Assembly (NCBI GenBank): GCA_033977485.1
Contig: CM066991.1
Coordinates: 53,732,850 to 53,796,849 of the forward strand
Reading direction: 5' to 3'
Source of the DNA: Hydrangea macrophylla
Lineage: Eukaryota > Streptophyta > Magnoliopsida > Cornales > Hydrangeaceae
DNA: 64,000 nt
Both the position numbers and the translations under genes were made by a program. This document shows, piece by piece, positions 1 to 11,437 of the stretch (the stretch's first letter is position 1; each line of letters opens with the position of its first letter). The notes beneath the pieces were generated by a model that did no database searches, was not told the origin of the DNA, and saw nothing but the letters and a program-made list of their open reading frames with translations.

Positions 1-575
1 ATATGTCGTTTCATATCAAGCCTGACACACTTGATATGGCTTCAACTGGTATAAGTTTATTTTTAAATAAAGAATCACTCTGTTTAAAAATATCAAACCC
101 TTTCAAAAGCACAAAAGTTGTGTGATCTAGTGTTGATTTGCATATTCCTAATCCATTTAAATCATTTCTCCCTAGTTAATTAATATTTCCTATATTTAGA
201 TTACTTAGATTAAATATTTGTACTATTTCCATCTTTCGCTATAATAAAATCCAAAAAGTTCATTTCATGTGAATCTAGCTTTTATTTCTTTTTCTTCCTT
301 TTCTTTGTAGCGTCTTAGTTAGTTTATTTTGTACTGTAAAAATCTTTACCGTAAACTACTAAAAAATAGCTTTTAATTAGTTTTACTCCAAAACTACAAG
401 AACTAGTAGTTTAGGAAAAGCCCCCAAAACACATCTTTTAGTTTCTTTTTAGGGACAAAATAGTTACTTCCTATCTTAAAATTTTTTTTACCATTCCCCG
501 CGGGTTCGACCTGGTCTTACCTGACCTTTGTTACTTTTACGATTGCCTACACTTGGGTATTAATAAGAAAACACA
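1..575 (+). mobile_element. H-1: right end of an unclassified AT-rich repeat
   Basis: No coding content. The last part (about 490-560) matches the reverse complement of the left end of H-2 at 49915-49990: both contain CGACCTGGTCTTA, then ACGATT, CCTACACTTGGGTAT. This places H-1 and H-2 in one family in opposite orientation. The copy ends near AAACACA at about 575, after which OGRE-1 gag-like sequence begins. Its left end is outside the window, so no TSD can be tested. Positions 1-480 are T/A-rich and otherwise featureless. Confidence 0.55.
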
Positions 576-599
576 TTAGTAGGACGTTGTCACTTGCCA

Positions 600-880
600 C
601 TTCACAGATCTAGGTATTCCATTATCTATCACCCTCAAGCGATTAATAGAGAAGGGAAACCTGAACCCTCTAGATCCAAAGCCGATGCCTGATGCACTTC
701 CACCAAACTTCAATGCTAACCTCTACTATGAATTTTGCCAAACTCATGGCCACACAACCGATTGGTGTATGAGTTTGAGGCACGAAGTGCAAGATCTACT
801 CGATAACAAAAGCATCTCCCTGCCACCTGCTAATAGGCCAAATTTGACCTAGAACCCGCTCCCCAATCATACAATACCGC
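600..880 (+). pseudogene. OGRE-1 gag C-terminal segment
   Basis: The frame reads FTDLGIPLSITLKRLI, then LNPLDP, LPPNFN and YYEFCQTHGHTTDWC followed by LRHEVQDLLDN. This is the Cys/His motif (C-x3-GH-x4-C) and LRHxxQDL signature seen at the end of gag in Ogre-like gypsy elements. LARD-E gag at 46400-46600 has the same signature in the same order, so the two belong to one lineage. The upstream half of gag is missing because H-1 occupies the left edge. Not functional: isolated fragment without a start. Confidence 0.7.
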
Positions 881-1484
881 CACAATGAAATATCAACTTT
901 TTGGATATTGGGGAAGAAGTCTTTGACCCTTGTATTTTGATTGTGCTTGTAGGACAGACCAGAGGGTGTGCATTAAGGGTCGTAGAGGTAGAATGACTAG
1001 TAGGAGGAGAGGAGGATCAAGCGTTTGAAGAAGATATCAACAATGAAATCATTCAAATTAACTGGTGGGATCCAAATCACCTAACTAATAACTCTATTTG
1101 GGAAGAATTATATAGTGACATCGATAGTCTGTGGTATGAGGAGGAAGAGAGTGAGAAGAGGGAAGAAGCCATGAGATTAGTCAATCATGCTCAGATAGAT
1201 GATCTTTGGGAGACAAAGGAAGAAGTCAACCACCTTACCAGATCAGGGGAGGATTCAAGGGCCATGAGTTAGAGTGGGACCATCTAGGCAGGGATTTAGA
1301 AAAGGAAAAAGGGAAAAGGTTTGAAGAAGATGAGGAAGAAGATCGAGTTTTACAACAGATGAAGAAGATTTAAGCAAATACCTCTGTTTAGGGGCTACTG
1401 ATCTCATCAAAAACACTTAGGTAGGCTGTGTTGGATGCACTACATAAATTAGAGATTCCTATTGAGACCACACCGGATGAATTG
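881..1484 (+). pseudogene. OGRE-1 acidic gag-protease spacer
   Basis: Broken reading frame rich in Glu and Asp, with segments such as EEDQAFEEDINNEI, INWWDPNHL and LWYEEEESEKREEA. LARD-E has a comparable acidic stretch after its gag (46800-47000), again with Trp-containing segments. I assign it as the spacer between gag and protease by position and composition only. Several stops interrupt it. Confidence 0.45.
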
Positions 1485-2010
1485 GTTGCTATCATCAACA
1501 CCCAAGCACCGATACATATAATTGCATTGACTGGTGATGATCTACCATCCAAAGGGCCAGCTCATAACAAACCTTTACACATCATAGTCTGATGTTTGGA
1601 AGTACTATACTGGTATGTCTTATTGGCAATGGCTCAGCTCTCAATATTTGTCCATTGAGAACCGTAAGAGAATGGGTCTAGACCAATCAATGTTTCCACC
1701 ATCAACCAAAGCTGTGCGCACATATGACAACTCTCAAAGGACTATTATTGGGGTAGTGACTCTCAAGGTAATCACAGGTCCATTAGAGAGAGAGACGATA
1801 TTTCAAGTTATGGACATCCTATCGTCATTTAATTTGTTGTTGGGAAGGCCTTGGATTCATAGCATAGATGGTGTGTCATCTACATTACATCAGAAGGTTA
1901 AATACATATTGAAGGAAGAGAATGGAGGGAATAAGGTAGTCAAGGAAATACTGGGAGATAGCTGGATTAAAGAACTAGAGGTCCCGGCCCGATGATCCTA
2001 TACTACCGGT
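1485..2010 (+). pseudogene. OGRE-1 aspartic protease
   Basis: Retroviral-type pepsin fold remnant that would have cut the Gag-Pol polyprotein. At 1623-1660 one frame reads IGNGSALNICPLRTV where active copies have a D-N-G-S-A-L-N motif, so the catalytic Asp codon is now Gly (GGC, 1626-1628). A frameshift follows; the other frame (1615-1995) carries the body, with TIIGVVTLKV, FNLLLGRPWIHSIDGVSSTLHQ (the flap/ILG-R-W region and the conserved W-H-S-T-H-Q end). Loss of Asp and the frameshift mean it is dead. Confidence 0.75.
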
Positions 2011-2955
2011 CCATTTCCCCTAAATAGAGAGTGGTATCAAAGGTTTTGAGTTTGTTCAGATTAATATGGTCAGAGAATGCACACTATCTGAGTTGCTATC
2101 ACTATGCTTCGATTAATACGCCAATCCATTGATGGCCAGCAACATCAAGAAGATGGGGTTTTTCCAAGCATGGGACTAGGTAAGAAAAATTAGGGATTGG
2201 CAGAATTTCCAAATATAAAAGTCAGAGAGATAGCTTTGGGTTAAGATATGTGTTGATAGAGAAGGAGAAGAAGAAGAATCCTAAGGGCATTGTAGAGAAA
2301 GTGAAGCCGTGTCAGAAGACCTTGAATGGGTATTTTGTTAAAGAAGGTGAAGATTTCCCTTTCTGCGACTTTTCAGAGTCATGGCTGGATTGGGTGAACA
2401 TGTGTCTAAAGCAAGGATTCGAGATTTTTTTTATCACAAGTTCACTAAATATGAGGATTCTTACCTGTCGGTTCCCCTGAAGCCAGCATCATTTAATGAT
2501 TGGATGATAACTCTGGACGAAGATGCAATGAAGAATCTAATGGGAGACGAAGAAGAGCCTGGGAAGGAGAAAGGGAAGAAAAATATGGAAGAAGCTGAGT
2601 GGTACGTACCAGTCAAGAAGTACAAGTGGGTAGATTTTAATTTTTGGTTGTATGGGTCTAGTTCCCCCTCCCCAAAGTCTGTAATGGCCAATATGAGCCA
2701 ACTTTCAATTTCTGCTGATGAAAATGATGTAACCTAGAACAATTTATCAATGAAAATGTGAGTGATTCTACTTACTCAACTACACTTAATGATTATAATA
2801 ACTGTCAAAATGATATCCCATCAAATTTACAAAAATTAATTGAAAAAAAAATGAACCTGTATGCAAAATCATTAAGGAAACCGTAAAACTTAACTTAGGT
2901 AATGAAGAGAATCCTCAAAAAAAATTTATTGGCACTACACTCAATAAAGATGAAA
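2011..2955 (+). pseudogene. OGRE-1 protease-RT linker
   Basis: Low-similarity linker before RT. The best frame (2381-2737) begins MAGLGEHVSKARI and has an acidic Lys/Glu stretch (EEEPGKEKGKKNMEEAE) and WLYGSSSPSPKSVMANMSQLS, then a stop. From about 2900 the frame reads NPQKKFIGTTLNKDESIRLISLLKEFKD, the usual lead-in to Ogre-type RT. No enzymatic motif was seen between the protease and RT. Several stops interrupt it. Confidence 0.5.
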
Positions 2956-3962
2956 GCATAAGACTAATTTCACTGCTAAAAGAATTCAAGGATGTTTTTG
3001 CATGGTCTTATAACGATATGCAAGGAATAGACCCAAAGATTGTCCAACGCCATATTCCCCTCTTTCCAAATTCCAAGCCCATTAAGCAAAATTTGAGACG
3101 AATGAGACAGGAGTAGACTCTCAAAATCAAGGAAGAAGTCAAAAAATAGTTAAAACCAGGGTTCGTGATAGTCACAGAATATCCAGAATGGGCAGCTAAC
3201 ATAGTACCAGTTCCCAAGAAAGACGGACGCATACGAGTGTATGCTGACTTCTGAAACCTGGACAAAGCCAGTCCGAAGGACGACTTTCCCCTTCTGCACA
3301 TAGACGTATTGGTGGACAACACAGTGGGGCATGAACTCTTGTCTTTCATGGACAAGTTTTCAGGGTATAATCAAATATTAATGGCACCTGAGGATAGGGA
3401 AAAGACTAACTTCATCAGTCATTGGGGTACATATTGTTATAGAGTCATGTCTTTCGAGCATAAGAATGTAGGGCAACTTACCAAAGGGTAGCAATCACTT
3501 TACTACATGACATGATCCATAAGAAGGTAGAAGTTTATGTGGATGATATGATTGTGAAATCCAAAAAAGAGAGAAGGGCATCTAGAAGCCTTAGAAAAAT
3601 ACTTTGAGAGACTGAGGAAGTATAGGATGAGGTTGAACCCATAGAAATGTACTTTTGGGGTAAACACTAGGATGTTGTTAGGAATCTTAATCACTCAGAG
3701 GGGGATAGAAGTAGATCCTACCAAAATCAAAACCATCATGGAAATGTCACCACCAAAAAGTGGAAAGAAGTTAGAGGGTTCTTGGATAGAGTCCAATTTA
3801 TTTGCCGATTCATTTTAAAACTCACCATGACATGTGACCCACTTTCAGATTGCTAAGAAAAGAAGAAAAATTCAAATAGGATAACCAATGCCAAGAAGCC
3901 TTCGACAAGATCAAAACCTACCTCCAAAAGCCACCCATCCTTCTACAACTTAGGCCAGATAC
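2956..3962 (+). pseudogene. OGRE-1 reverse transcriptase, N-terminal and palm part
   Basis: Reads LKEFKDVFAWSYNDMQG, IVQHHIPLFPNSKPIKQ, PGFVIVTEYPEWAANIVPVPKKDGRIRVYADF, NLDKASPKDDFPLLHIDVLVDN, GHELLSFMDKFSGYNQILMAPEDREKT and WGTYCYRVM. The first catalytic Asp is in SFMDKFSGYNQ. The YVDD region near 3530-3560 (reads VYVDDMIVKSK with a frameshift) is still recognisable. Stops occur at about 3114, 3149 and 3253, and there is a frameshift near 3470. The remainder is cut by COP-1 at 3963 and resumes at 11438. Confidence 0.85.
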
Positions 3963-5437
3963 TAAAGGGAAAATTAGGTTTAAATTTATTTTAAATGCGC
4001 AGCGGAACAGTTAAGTTTCAAAAACTTATTAGTAACCCAGGATCTACTACTCGTCAATTCCATAGATATGTACTAACAAGAGGGGACAAGAATTATACTT
4101 CAGGTCTTGAACCCAATTATGATATTCTTCTTTCTTGATGATGCACCAACCTCCTCTAGGTTGTCTTTACCCTTATGACTCCTGCGGATGCTTCCCGGAG
4201 AGACTAGAGATGGTTGGATCTCTAATAAGAAGGATAGAGAAGGTTCAGGAGCTCTAAAATAATTTATGTAGCTTCTAACGTATTAAAATGATGAACTCTT
4301 TTTTCGGGACGCAGCTGCCCTATTTATAGATTCCCATAACTAACCTAACGTTCAAGTGATCAAAGTGACTTCGATCGATCGAACCATCTTCGAGCGATCG
4401 AACCTGTCTAGACTTTAATCGATTGAGACTACTTCGATCGATCGAACTTGTCTTGATAGGATCCTCATGTACCTTTCCAACCATCCTAGCGGAGCTAAGA
4501 GTGGGACCTCCTAGGTTCTTTATTGCTCGCTCAGATCAATTGTTAATTTCCATGACCAAACTCTTTGATTAGTAAACTAACCAACTGATCAGTTAACGTT
4601 TGCTCCACTATGAAACGATAACTGAACTACAACGCAAAAGAACAAATTTGAATCGATGATTAGACTTGTATGGTGTTCTAATGTCCTTCTACCTTCAGGA
4701 TTCGTAATCATATTCAGGTAGTCAGATAATTATTATTATCAACCTAAATCATGATTACTTCTTGTATTCCTTGAGTCCCATTCACAACTCATGATTACCA
4801 AACATGTTGATAACTACTTATCAATAAGACTGCAGTTCTTACTAATCAACTTGGTGACATTCTCAAGGGAATGCTTACTCTATATCAGAGGGTAGATTCT
4901 ATCTTGACAATATATGTTCACAACCCTATGAACATGACATACCCAAGATAGCCAGGTGTTGATCTTTTATAGACCTCACTGATTGGTAAGTCAAAGCAGT
5001 CATATCCATAATCTGTGTTCATAATCATCTCAAGATTGAGAACACGTACCTTATACAAGTTATGAGTTCCTATTGACTATTGACAGTTTTGAAGCTCAGG
5101 TCCATCAATGCACTATAAGCACCAGTATATTAACTGAGAATTACACTCTAGTGATTGAGATTAATCACTCCATCCAATGGCATTTAATAATGCTACAGTG
5201 TACACCTGATGAAGCATCCAATCTCATCATCCACTGTGACAAGTTCTAAGTATCAAAGGATAGTAATCCGTATCTCACTTGTATGTATCTCATACACACA
5301 CGAATTACTATGATACTTAAGGATTAACTATCATCTCATAAAAGAAAAATACATAATGACATGTAAAGCTGATATCCATATATTAAAATGTCAATGTCAC
5401 ATACATAGAGTAATGTTTTGAGGGCACAAACCCAACA
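3963..5437 (-). repeat. COP-1 3' LTR
   Basis: Read on the minus strand it starts TGTTGGGTTTGTGCCC (5437 downward) and ends CCCTTTA (normally CCCTTCA) at 3963. It aligns along its length with 10047-11437. It is about 84 bp longer, mainly because the other copy lacks a segment present here near 4805-4880. It contains a TATA box (4321-4328) and a TCGATCGA cluster (4370-4448). Confidence 0.92.
4321..4448 (-). promoter_or_regulatory. COP-1 LTR promoter: TCGATCGA cluster and TATA box (3' LTR copy)
   Basis: Minus-strand TATAAATA at 4321-4328. About 40 bp upstream (higher coordinates) are TCGATCGATCGAAC-type units at about 4371-4384, 4391-4402, 4418-4424 and 4433-4446, some with substitutions. The TATA assignment is from sequence; promoter activity is inferred. 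Confidence 0.6.
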
Positions 5438-5450
5438 AACTCCCACTTGT
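5438..5450 (-). other. COP-1 polypurine tract
   Basis: Minus strand ACAAGTGGGAGTT immediately before the 3' LTR start TGTTGGG. This is the usual copia plus-strand primer position and wording. Confidence 0.8.
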
Positions 5451-5904
5451 ACTCATAACCATTCATTCAGGTTTTGCACGAAACTAAACGATTTGACCGC
5501 TTGGTCAAATTAGATGTTCCAACTCTTGAATGCCTGCTTAAGCCCATAAATGACTTTTGCAACTTGCATACCAAGCTACCTTTCCCTCTAGCTATGAACC
5601 CTTCTAGTTATTTCATATAGATGTCCTCCTTAAGATTACCATTCAAGAATGCAGTCTTGACGTCCATCTGCCAGATCTCATAATCTAGGCATGCAACAAT
5701 AGATAAGAGTATCCTGATGGACTTGAGCATGGCTACTGGTGAGAAGGTTTCCTCATAGTCAATGCTCTCCCTCTGAGTATAACCTTTTGCTACAAGCCTA
5801 GCCTTAAAGGTCTCAACCTTTCCATCAGATACTCTTTTCCTCTTATAGACCCACTTGAAACCAATGGGTTTAATATTGGCTGGAAGTTCTACAAAATCAC
5901 AGAT
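5451..5904 (-). pseudogene. COP-1 reverse transcriptase, truncated
   Basis: Minus strand reads [69 protein letters not shown] (first catalytic Asp in the [10 protein letters not shown] motif), EDIYMK, LEGFIARGKGSLVCKLQKS and a frameshifted GLKQA-type motif. It then runs straight into the PPT. The YVDD catalytic segment, thumb, connection and all of RNase H are absent, although intact copia elements keep several hundred more residues here. One stop (about 5543) and one or two frameshifts are also present. Confidence 0.88.
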
Positions 5905-6979
5905 CTAATTGGAATATATGGACTCCAATTCAGCTTTCATAGCTTTAATCCAATGAGCTAAGTCAACAACAGCCATTACCTCTTCGTATATGGCAGGATA
6001 AGATTCAGATTCTATGGAGATAACTTCAAAAACTTCTCCTAAGAACATGTATCTATCAGGCTGGCTGATAATCTTCCCACTACGACGAGGTACTGGTGTA
6101 GAAATGGGTGAAAAAGTGGTATTTTCTTGATTTACATCATTATCAACTGCAGGTTGGACTGAGGGCTCTCCTTCCATCTCTCTCAGATCTATCATTCCCT
6201 TAGGTTTATGGTTCATAATATAAACATCCTCCAAGAAAATAGCATTTGTACTAACAAATACTTTTGGTTCTCTTGGATCGTAAAAACACCATCCATAAGT
6301 ACCCTTTGAATACCCTACAAAGTAACATACTTCCAATCTAGAATTTGACTTGCTCATCTTTCCTTTCAGCACATGTACTGGACACCCCCATATCCGGAGA
6401 TGTTGCAAAGAAGGCTTGCGCCCAATCCATATCTCCCATTGTGTCCTGGGAACAGATTTGCTTGGTGCTAGATTTAGTATATATGCAGCAGTTTCCAAAG
6501 CATAACCCCAAAGGAATAATGGCAACTCGGAACAACTCATAATCGACCTAGTCATGTCTAAAAGAGTCTGATTCCTTCTCTCTGCTACACCGTTCTGCTG
6601 AGGTATACCAGGTATAGTTAACTGTGATAGAATCCCATTCTGTACGAGGTGATCAATAAACTCATTAGAGAGGTACTTGCCACCTTGATATGTGTTCCTA
6701 ATTGGTTATCTACTTCAGTCCAAAACTTTTTGAATTTTTCAAAGGCTTCAGACTTGTGCTGCATTAGGTACACATATCCATACCTAGAGTGGTCATCAGT
6801 AAATGTTATAAAATGCTCATAACCACCCCTTGCTCTAATGTTTATTGGTCCATACACATCAGTATGACCTAATTCCAACAATGCATTGGTCCTATTTCCC
6901 TTTGTTAGAAAGGGCCTTTTGGCCATCTTACCCTCTAAATAAGACTCGCAGACTTCCATTGGTTCGAGAACCAAATTGA
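5905..6979 (-). pseudogene. COP-1 integrase
   Basis: Core and C-terminal parts of a copia integrase. The piece at 6974-6618 reads KMAKRPFL, LELGHTDVYGPINIRARGGYEHFITFTDDHSRYGYVYLM: the first catalytic Asp (HTDVYGP) and the FTDDHSRYGYVYL motif. After a frameshift, 6555-5905 reads MTRSIMSCSELPLFLWGYALETAAYILN (end of the core), then WGCPVHVLKGKMSKSN, CYFVGYSKGTYGWCFYDP, FVSTNAIFLED, the copia GKGY-like C-terminal region and the linker ending WIKAMKAELESI before RT. The middle catalytic region is damaged, and a stop replaces the residue after IYSN. Confidence 0.88.
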
Positions 6980-7490
6980 TTAAGACCCTTTTTTGACTAG
7001 TCTGCTAATCCTATTTAGATTGATATGGCCAAGCCACATACGCCAAAGCCTTGTTGGATTAGTGAAAGATTCTTTTCTGTTAGATGGTACAATTACCACT
7101 GAGTTATTAAGTTCCATACAAGAGTCTTTAGAAATATTGGGAGTAATCACATACAAGCCATTACTTTTAACACCAGAACATATAAAAGAACTATTTATTT
7201 TAATGATAACTTCTGTTCTAAAATGAAAAGAATAACCATTATTCGATAAATTTGAAACTAAAATTAAATTATGTCTCATTAAAGGGACGTAAAGTACATC
7301 TGATAAAACTATTGTCTTATTGTCCAAAACCTAAAACTACTACTCCTATAGCAACCGCGAAAATAGTTGCACTAGAACCCAGAGTTAGCACGATTTCCCC
7401 ATCACTGCATTTTCTGGTTGATCTGAACCCCTGCAATGAATTACAGATATTGTTAGTCACACCAGAATCAATGCGACAAGTGTTTTAAGT
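6980..7490 (-). pseudogene. COP-1 protease and GAG-pre-integrase domain
   Basis: Protease active site reads RIDSGVTNNICNSLQGF (D-S-G at 7461-7469, minus), followed by GEIVLTLGSSATIFAVAIGV, the usual copia protease wording. A stop at about 7318 separates it from the next frame (7327-6980): DVLYVPLMRHNLILVSNL, GLYVI and LWRMWLGHINLNRISRLVKKG, the GAG-pre-integrase zinc-binding region (H-x-N at LGHIN). Both domains are recognisable but no longer one frame. Confidence 0.85.
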
Positions 7491-7539
7491 ATCCGTAATA
7501 AAAATTACTTCAATCACATATGATTCAATCATACCTTGA

Positions 7540-8400
7540 ACTCTTGTAGCTAAGAATTCTAGACAGTTTCTCTTCCAGTGGCCCTTCTCACCACATTGGA
7601 AACACTTTCCTTTGCCTTGGCCACTAACCTTCCCTTTGCCCTTACCTTTTCCCTTTGATTTTGTAATCTTAGGGACCGGTCCAACACTTGGACCACCAGT
7701 GCTAGCCTTCTTCTTCCCTTTTTTTCCTTTTGGTGTAGATCAGGAAGAGGAAGAACTTTTCTCAATGTTCAGAACGTTGACCCCAGGTTTGATCACCCCT
7801 TCTGCTGTCAAAAGAGAACTCATCAATTCGCTTATTGAAAAATTCATTTGATTTATATTATAGTTAAGTTTAAATTGAGCGAATGAAGGCGACAGCAAGT
7901 TAAGGATCATATAAACTTGGGTCTGTGCATAGATGTTGGCTCCCAAGGCCTCCAGTTCATTTAAATAACCAATCATTTTTAAAACATGCTCTTTGACTAG
8001 AGTCTGTTCTGACATCTTTGCACTCATTATCTTTTACATGGCTACTTGTCGGGCAGGCATGTCATGCTCCCCAAAGATCTTTTTTAGGGATATAACAATG
8101 TCACTGGTAGAATCATTTGATTGGAATTGGTGTTACAACATAGGCCAGAATATAGCAACGGGCCATCCTATTCGACTTATTCCATTTATCGAACTCGTGT
8201 CTAGCAGTTGTCAAAGAATTTGGCACGGGTTCTTCAGGGCATAGGGTGGTGAGGACATATATGTGATCCTCTGTAGTTAATATAATGTCAAGGTTTCGTT
8301 TCCATTCAGTGTAGTTATTTCCAGTCGACTTGTTTTGAGTGAGTATAGTGGCAAGTGGACTAAATGTAGATCCAGATATTATGATTTACTGAAAAATCAA
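7540..8400 (-). pseudogene. COP-1 gag with zinc knuckle
   Basis: From about 8385 down: SGSTFSPLATILTQNKSTGNNYTEWKRNL, a copia gag start, then LTTEDHIYVL and HEFDKWNKSNRMARCYILA. The frame 8027-7740 gives LVKEHVLKMIGYLNELEALG, QVYMILNLLSPSFAQFKLNYNINQ and LLTAEGVI, typical of the UBN2-type copia gag. A zinc knuckle CFQCGEKGHWKRNC (7560-7605) ends it and binds the RNA genome in active copies. There are stops and frameshifts near 8030-8110 and after SSSS at about 7740. Confidence 0.85.
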
Positions 8401-10030
8401 AAGACAAAATAAATATGGATATCAGAATTTGACAGTTTGAAATAAAAGAATCCTTAAAACTCTTACTTTAAAACAAAGTTGCCAGATTATTGAAACGAAA
8501 GAATAAAGCCTCCATGTGGTGGTCAATGTTCGATCTTTCGATTAATCATGACTTTTCCGCTATACAACTCTTGCATAAGTTATGACTCCCGAACCTATTT
8601 GATCTCTAAGTTTTTGAATAATGCCCCGTGTGGGATCCCTTATCCATAGCTTAGCTAGTGTATACCATTAACTAGGATCCAATCACAATCGCCTTAAGTA
8701 GCACCTCCGTGTGGAGGTTACCCTCTAACACGTCTGATTGATCCTATCCATAGGAAGTTCACATCTAGTAGTCAATGAGTAGTGTACCCTCCGTATGGAA
8801 TGATCACCCCTGGCGAGATGACACCGAATGCATTACTCATCTTACAATGAACTGTTAATGGAAGATCTTGGGTGTTATAAATAAGACCTCTCCCACTAGA
8901 TTTGGTAGATAAGGATTTTGCTTTTTGGAAAAAATGTTTCCACACATTACCCATAAATATCCAATGTTTACTAATGCGTTGAAACGGTTTTTAAATTTTA
9001 TTTTAGAAAACTTGTTTTACGTGCATGCAAGTTGTAACAATAAAAATAAATGCCAATCACAAACCAAGCACATAAAACAAAAAACTAAAATGAAACAAAA
9101 GCATTCATATGCCTCTATCTCCTATGGCTCTATCTCCATAGAATCTCCTTCTTGGTTTGATTGCCTCCAGCTCCATCTTCATGGACAACAGCTTGCTCCT
9201 CCATCTTCGTGGACTTTCTAAATCTATTACATTGGGTCCTACACTTCTTTCGAAGCTTACAATTTATCTAGAAAAGGAAATAGCAACAATAAAAAAATAA
9301 AAGGCTAGGGAAACTGGTGTGACTTTCCTTTTCGTAGGATTCAAGTCGCAGCGCCCTTTACACATGCCTTAAAACCAAACCAATAATTAAAACATACATC
9401 ATACAGCAATCTCAAAATTTAAATACAATAATTTGGAGTATCAGAAGTTGATGCCATGGGAGATAGTGGACTAAATTTGCTACAAAAAGGTTAGTCGTAC
9501 ACGCATCCAAACAAAAATATGTAATTTTTGAAACCCTGAATTGATTCATATAGTACATAAACTCTTTATATACTGATTTAGAACATAAAATAACATCTCA
9601 GTTCACTGTCACACTTTGATCGATCGACAAAGGTTAGATCGATCGAACCTTTGATCGATTCAATATAATTCAATCGATTGAACTATTTAGTTTCACAAAA
9701 TGAATTGAAAATTTTACAGAAAATTAAAAAATAAATTATATGATTTCAAAAACCTTTAAAACTATGAAAAGAACACCTGGACAGAGAAGCAGTTTCAATC
9801 GATCAAACTTCCTTTGTTCTCGATCGCTTGAGGATAGAGGAAGTTCAATCGATCTAGACTACTTCGATCGATCGAATCTATCATGCATCCAATGCACTTA
9901 TAGACTTGTATTCTGTTGCATAAATATTGTAGAAATAGATCTGTGACGATGTAGTTTCAAAAACAGTTCTAAAATCAACATGCAAATCAAAACTAATGTT
10001 CCAAAACGCATCTATAGATCCAAACAAGCG
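8401..10030 (-). other. COP-1 5' leader
   Basis: Untranslated region between PBS and gag, no coding content. It has repeated CCTCCNTGTGG-like words (about 8510, 8704 and 8789), an AT-rich stretch (9240-9480), and two TCGATCGA clusters (9616-9683, 9796-9878). The first cluster lies upstream of a good TATA box TATATAAAG (9564-9572, minus). Confidence 0.6.
9564..9878 (-). promoter_or_regulatory. TCGATCGA clusters with TATA boxes in the COP-1 leader
   Basis: Minus-strand TATATAAAG at 9564-9572, with GATCGATCGA units from 9616 to 9683 about 45 bp upstream. A second cluster (9796-9878) lies upstream of a weaker AT-rich TATAAT-like stretch near 9734. The layout copies that of the LTR promoter (cluster, 30-65 bp, TATA) although it lies outside the LTR. 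Function is inferred. Confidence 0.4.
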
Positions 10031-10046
10031 TGGCTCTGATACCAAT
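10031..10046 (-). other. COP-1 primer binding site
   Basis: Minus strand ATTGGTATCAGAGCCA directly after the 5' LTR end TTCA. TGGTATCAGAGC is the standard plant PBS complementary to initiator tRNA-Met. Confidence 0.9.
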
Positions 10047-11437
10047 TGAAGGGAAAATTAGGTTTAAATTTTATTTCAAATGCGCAGTGGAATGGTTAAA
10101 TTTTAAAACTTATTGGTAACCCTGGATCTACTACTCGTCAATTCCATAGATGTGTACTAACAAGAGGGGGCAAGAATTATACCTCAAATGTTGAACCTAA
10201 TTCTGATATTCTTCTTTATTGATGATACAGTAGCCTCCACTAGGTTATCTTTAACCTTATGACTCCTGCAAATGCTTCCTGGAGAGACTAGAGATTGTGG
10301 AATCTCTAATAAGGAGGATAAAGAAGGTTTGGGAGCTCTAGAACAGTTTCTACAGCTTCTAACGTAGTAAAATGACAAACTCCTTTTTTTAATGCAGCTG
10401 CACTATTTATAGATTCCCAGAACCAACCTAACATTCAAGCAATCGAAGTGGCTTCGATTGATCAAACTTTTGATCGATCGAACCATCTTCGAGCGATCGA
10501 ACCTATCTAGACTGTAATCGATCAAGACTACTTTGATCGATCAATCGAACCTGTCTTGATAGGATTCTCATGTGCCTTTCCAAGCATCCTAGCAGAGGTA
10601 GGAGTGGGACCTCCTAGGTTCTTTATTATTGGCTCAGATCAGTTATTAACTCCTATGACCAAACTCTTTGATCAGCAAACTAACCAACTAAACTCCAACA
10701 CAAAAGAACAAATCCGAAGCGATGACTAGACTTATATGGTGTACTAATGTCCCTCTAGCTTTAGGATTCATAATCATATTCAGGTAGTCGGATAACTGTT
10801 ACTATCAACCTGAATCATGATTTCTTCTTGTATTCCTTAAGTCCCATTCACCACTCATGATTACCAAACATGTTGATTCTATATCAGAGGGTAGATTCTA
10901 TCTTGACAATACATGTTCACAACCCTGTGAACATGATAAACCCAAGATACCTAGGTGTTGATCTTTTATAGACCTCACTGATTGGTAAGTCAAATCAGTG
11001 GTCATAATCATCTCAAGATTGAGAACACGCACCTTATATAAGTTATGAGTTCCTATCGACTATTGACAGTCTTGAGTGTGAATATGAAAGCTCAGGTCCA
11101 TCAATGCACTATAAGCACCAGCATATTAACTAAGAGTTACATTCTAGTGATTGAGATTAATATCTCCATCCAATGGCATTTAATCATACGATAGTGTACA
11201 CCTGATGAGGTATCCAGTCTCATCATCCACTATAACAAGTTCTAAGTATCAAAGGATAGTAATACGTATCTCACTTGTATGTATCTCATACACTCACGAA
11301 TTACTTACTATGATACTTAAAGATTAACAATCATCTCATGAAAGAAACATACATAATGAACTGTAAAGCTGATACCCATATATTAAAATGTCAATGTCTC
11401 ATACATAAAGTAATGATTTGAGAGCACAAACCTAACA
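10047..11437 (-). repeat. COP-1 5' LTR
   Basis: Minus strand starts TGTTAGGTTTGTGC (11437 downward) and ends CCCTTCA at 10047. Homologous to 3963-5437, with small indels including the loss of about 70 bp near 10872. TATA box TATAAATA at 10404-10411 (minus), TCGATCGA cluster at 10441-10551. Confidence 0.92.
10404..10551 (-). promoter_or_regulatory. COP-1 LTR promoter: TCGATCGA cluster and TATA box (5' LTR copy)
   Basis: Same arrangement as at 4321-4448: TATAAATA, a 30-bp gap, then degenerate TCGATCGATCGAAC units. This copy would drive transcription of COP-1 leftward. Confidence 0.6.

Larger units (their letters stand above)
3963..11437 (-). mobile_element. COP-1: Ty1/copia LTR retrotransposon with internal deletion
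   Basis: Two LTRs (3963-5437 and 10047-11437) flank an interior with copia domain order gag, zinc knuckle, protease, integrase, RT read on the minus strand. The PBS TGGTATCAGAGC abuts the 5' LTR and a PPT (ACAAGTGGGAGTT) abuts the 3' LTR. Flanking 5-bp TSD: GATAC (3958-3962) and GATAG (11438-11442), 4 of 5 identical, inside OGRE-1. All domains have stops, and the end of RT plus RNase H are deleted, so it is a non-autonomous derivative. Confidence 0.92.
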
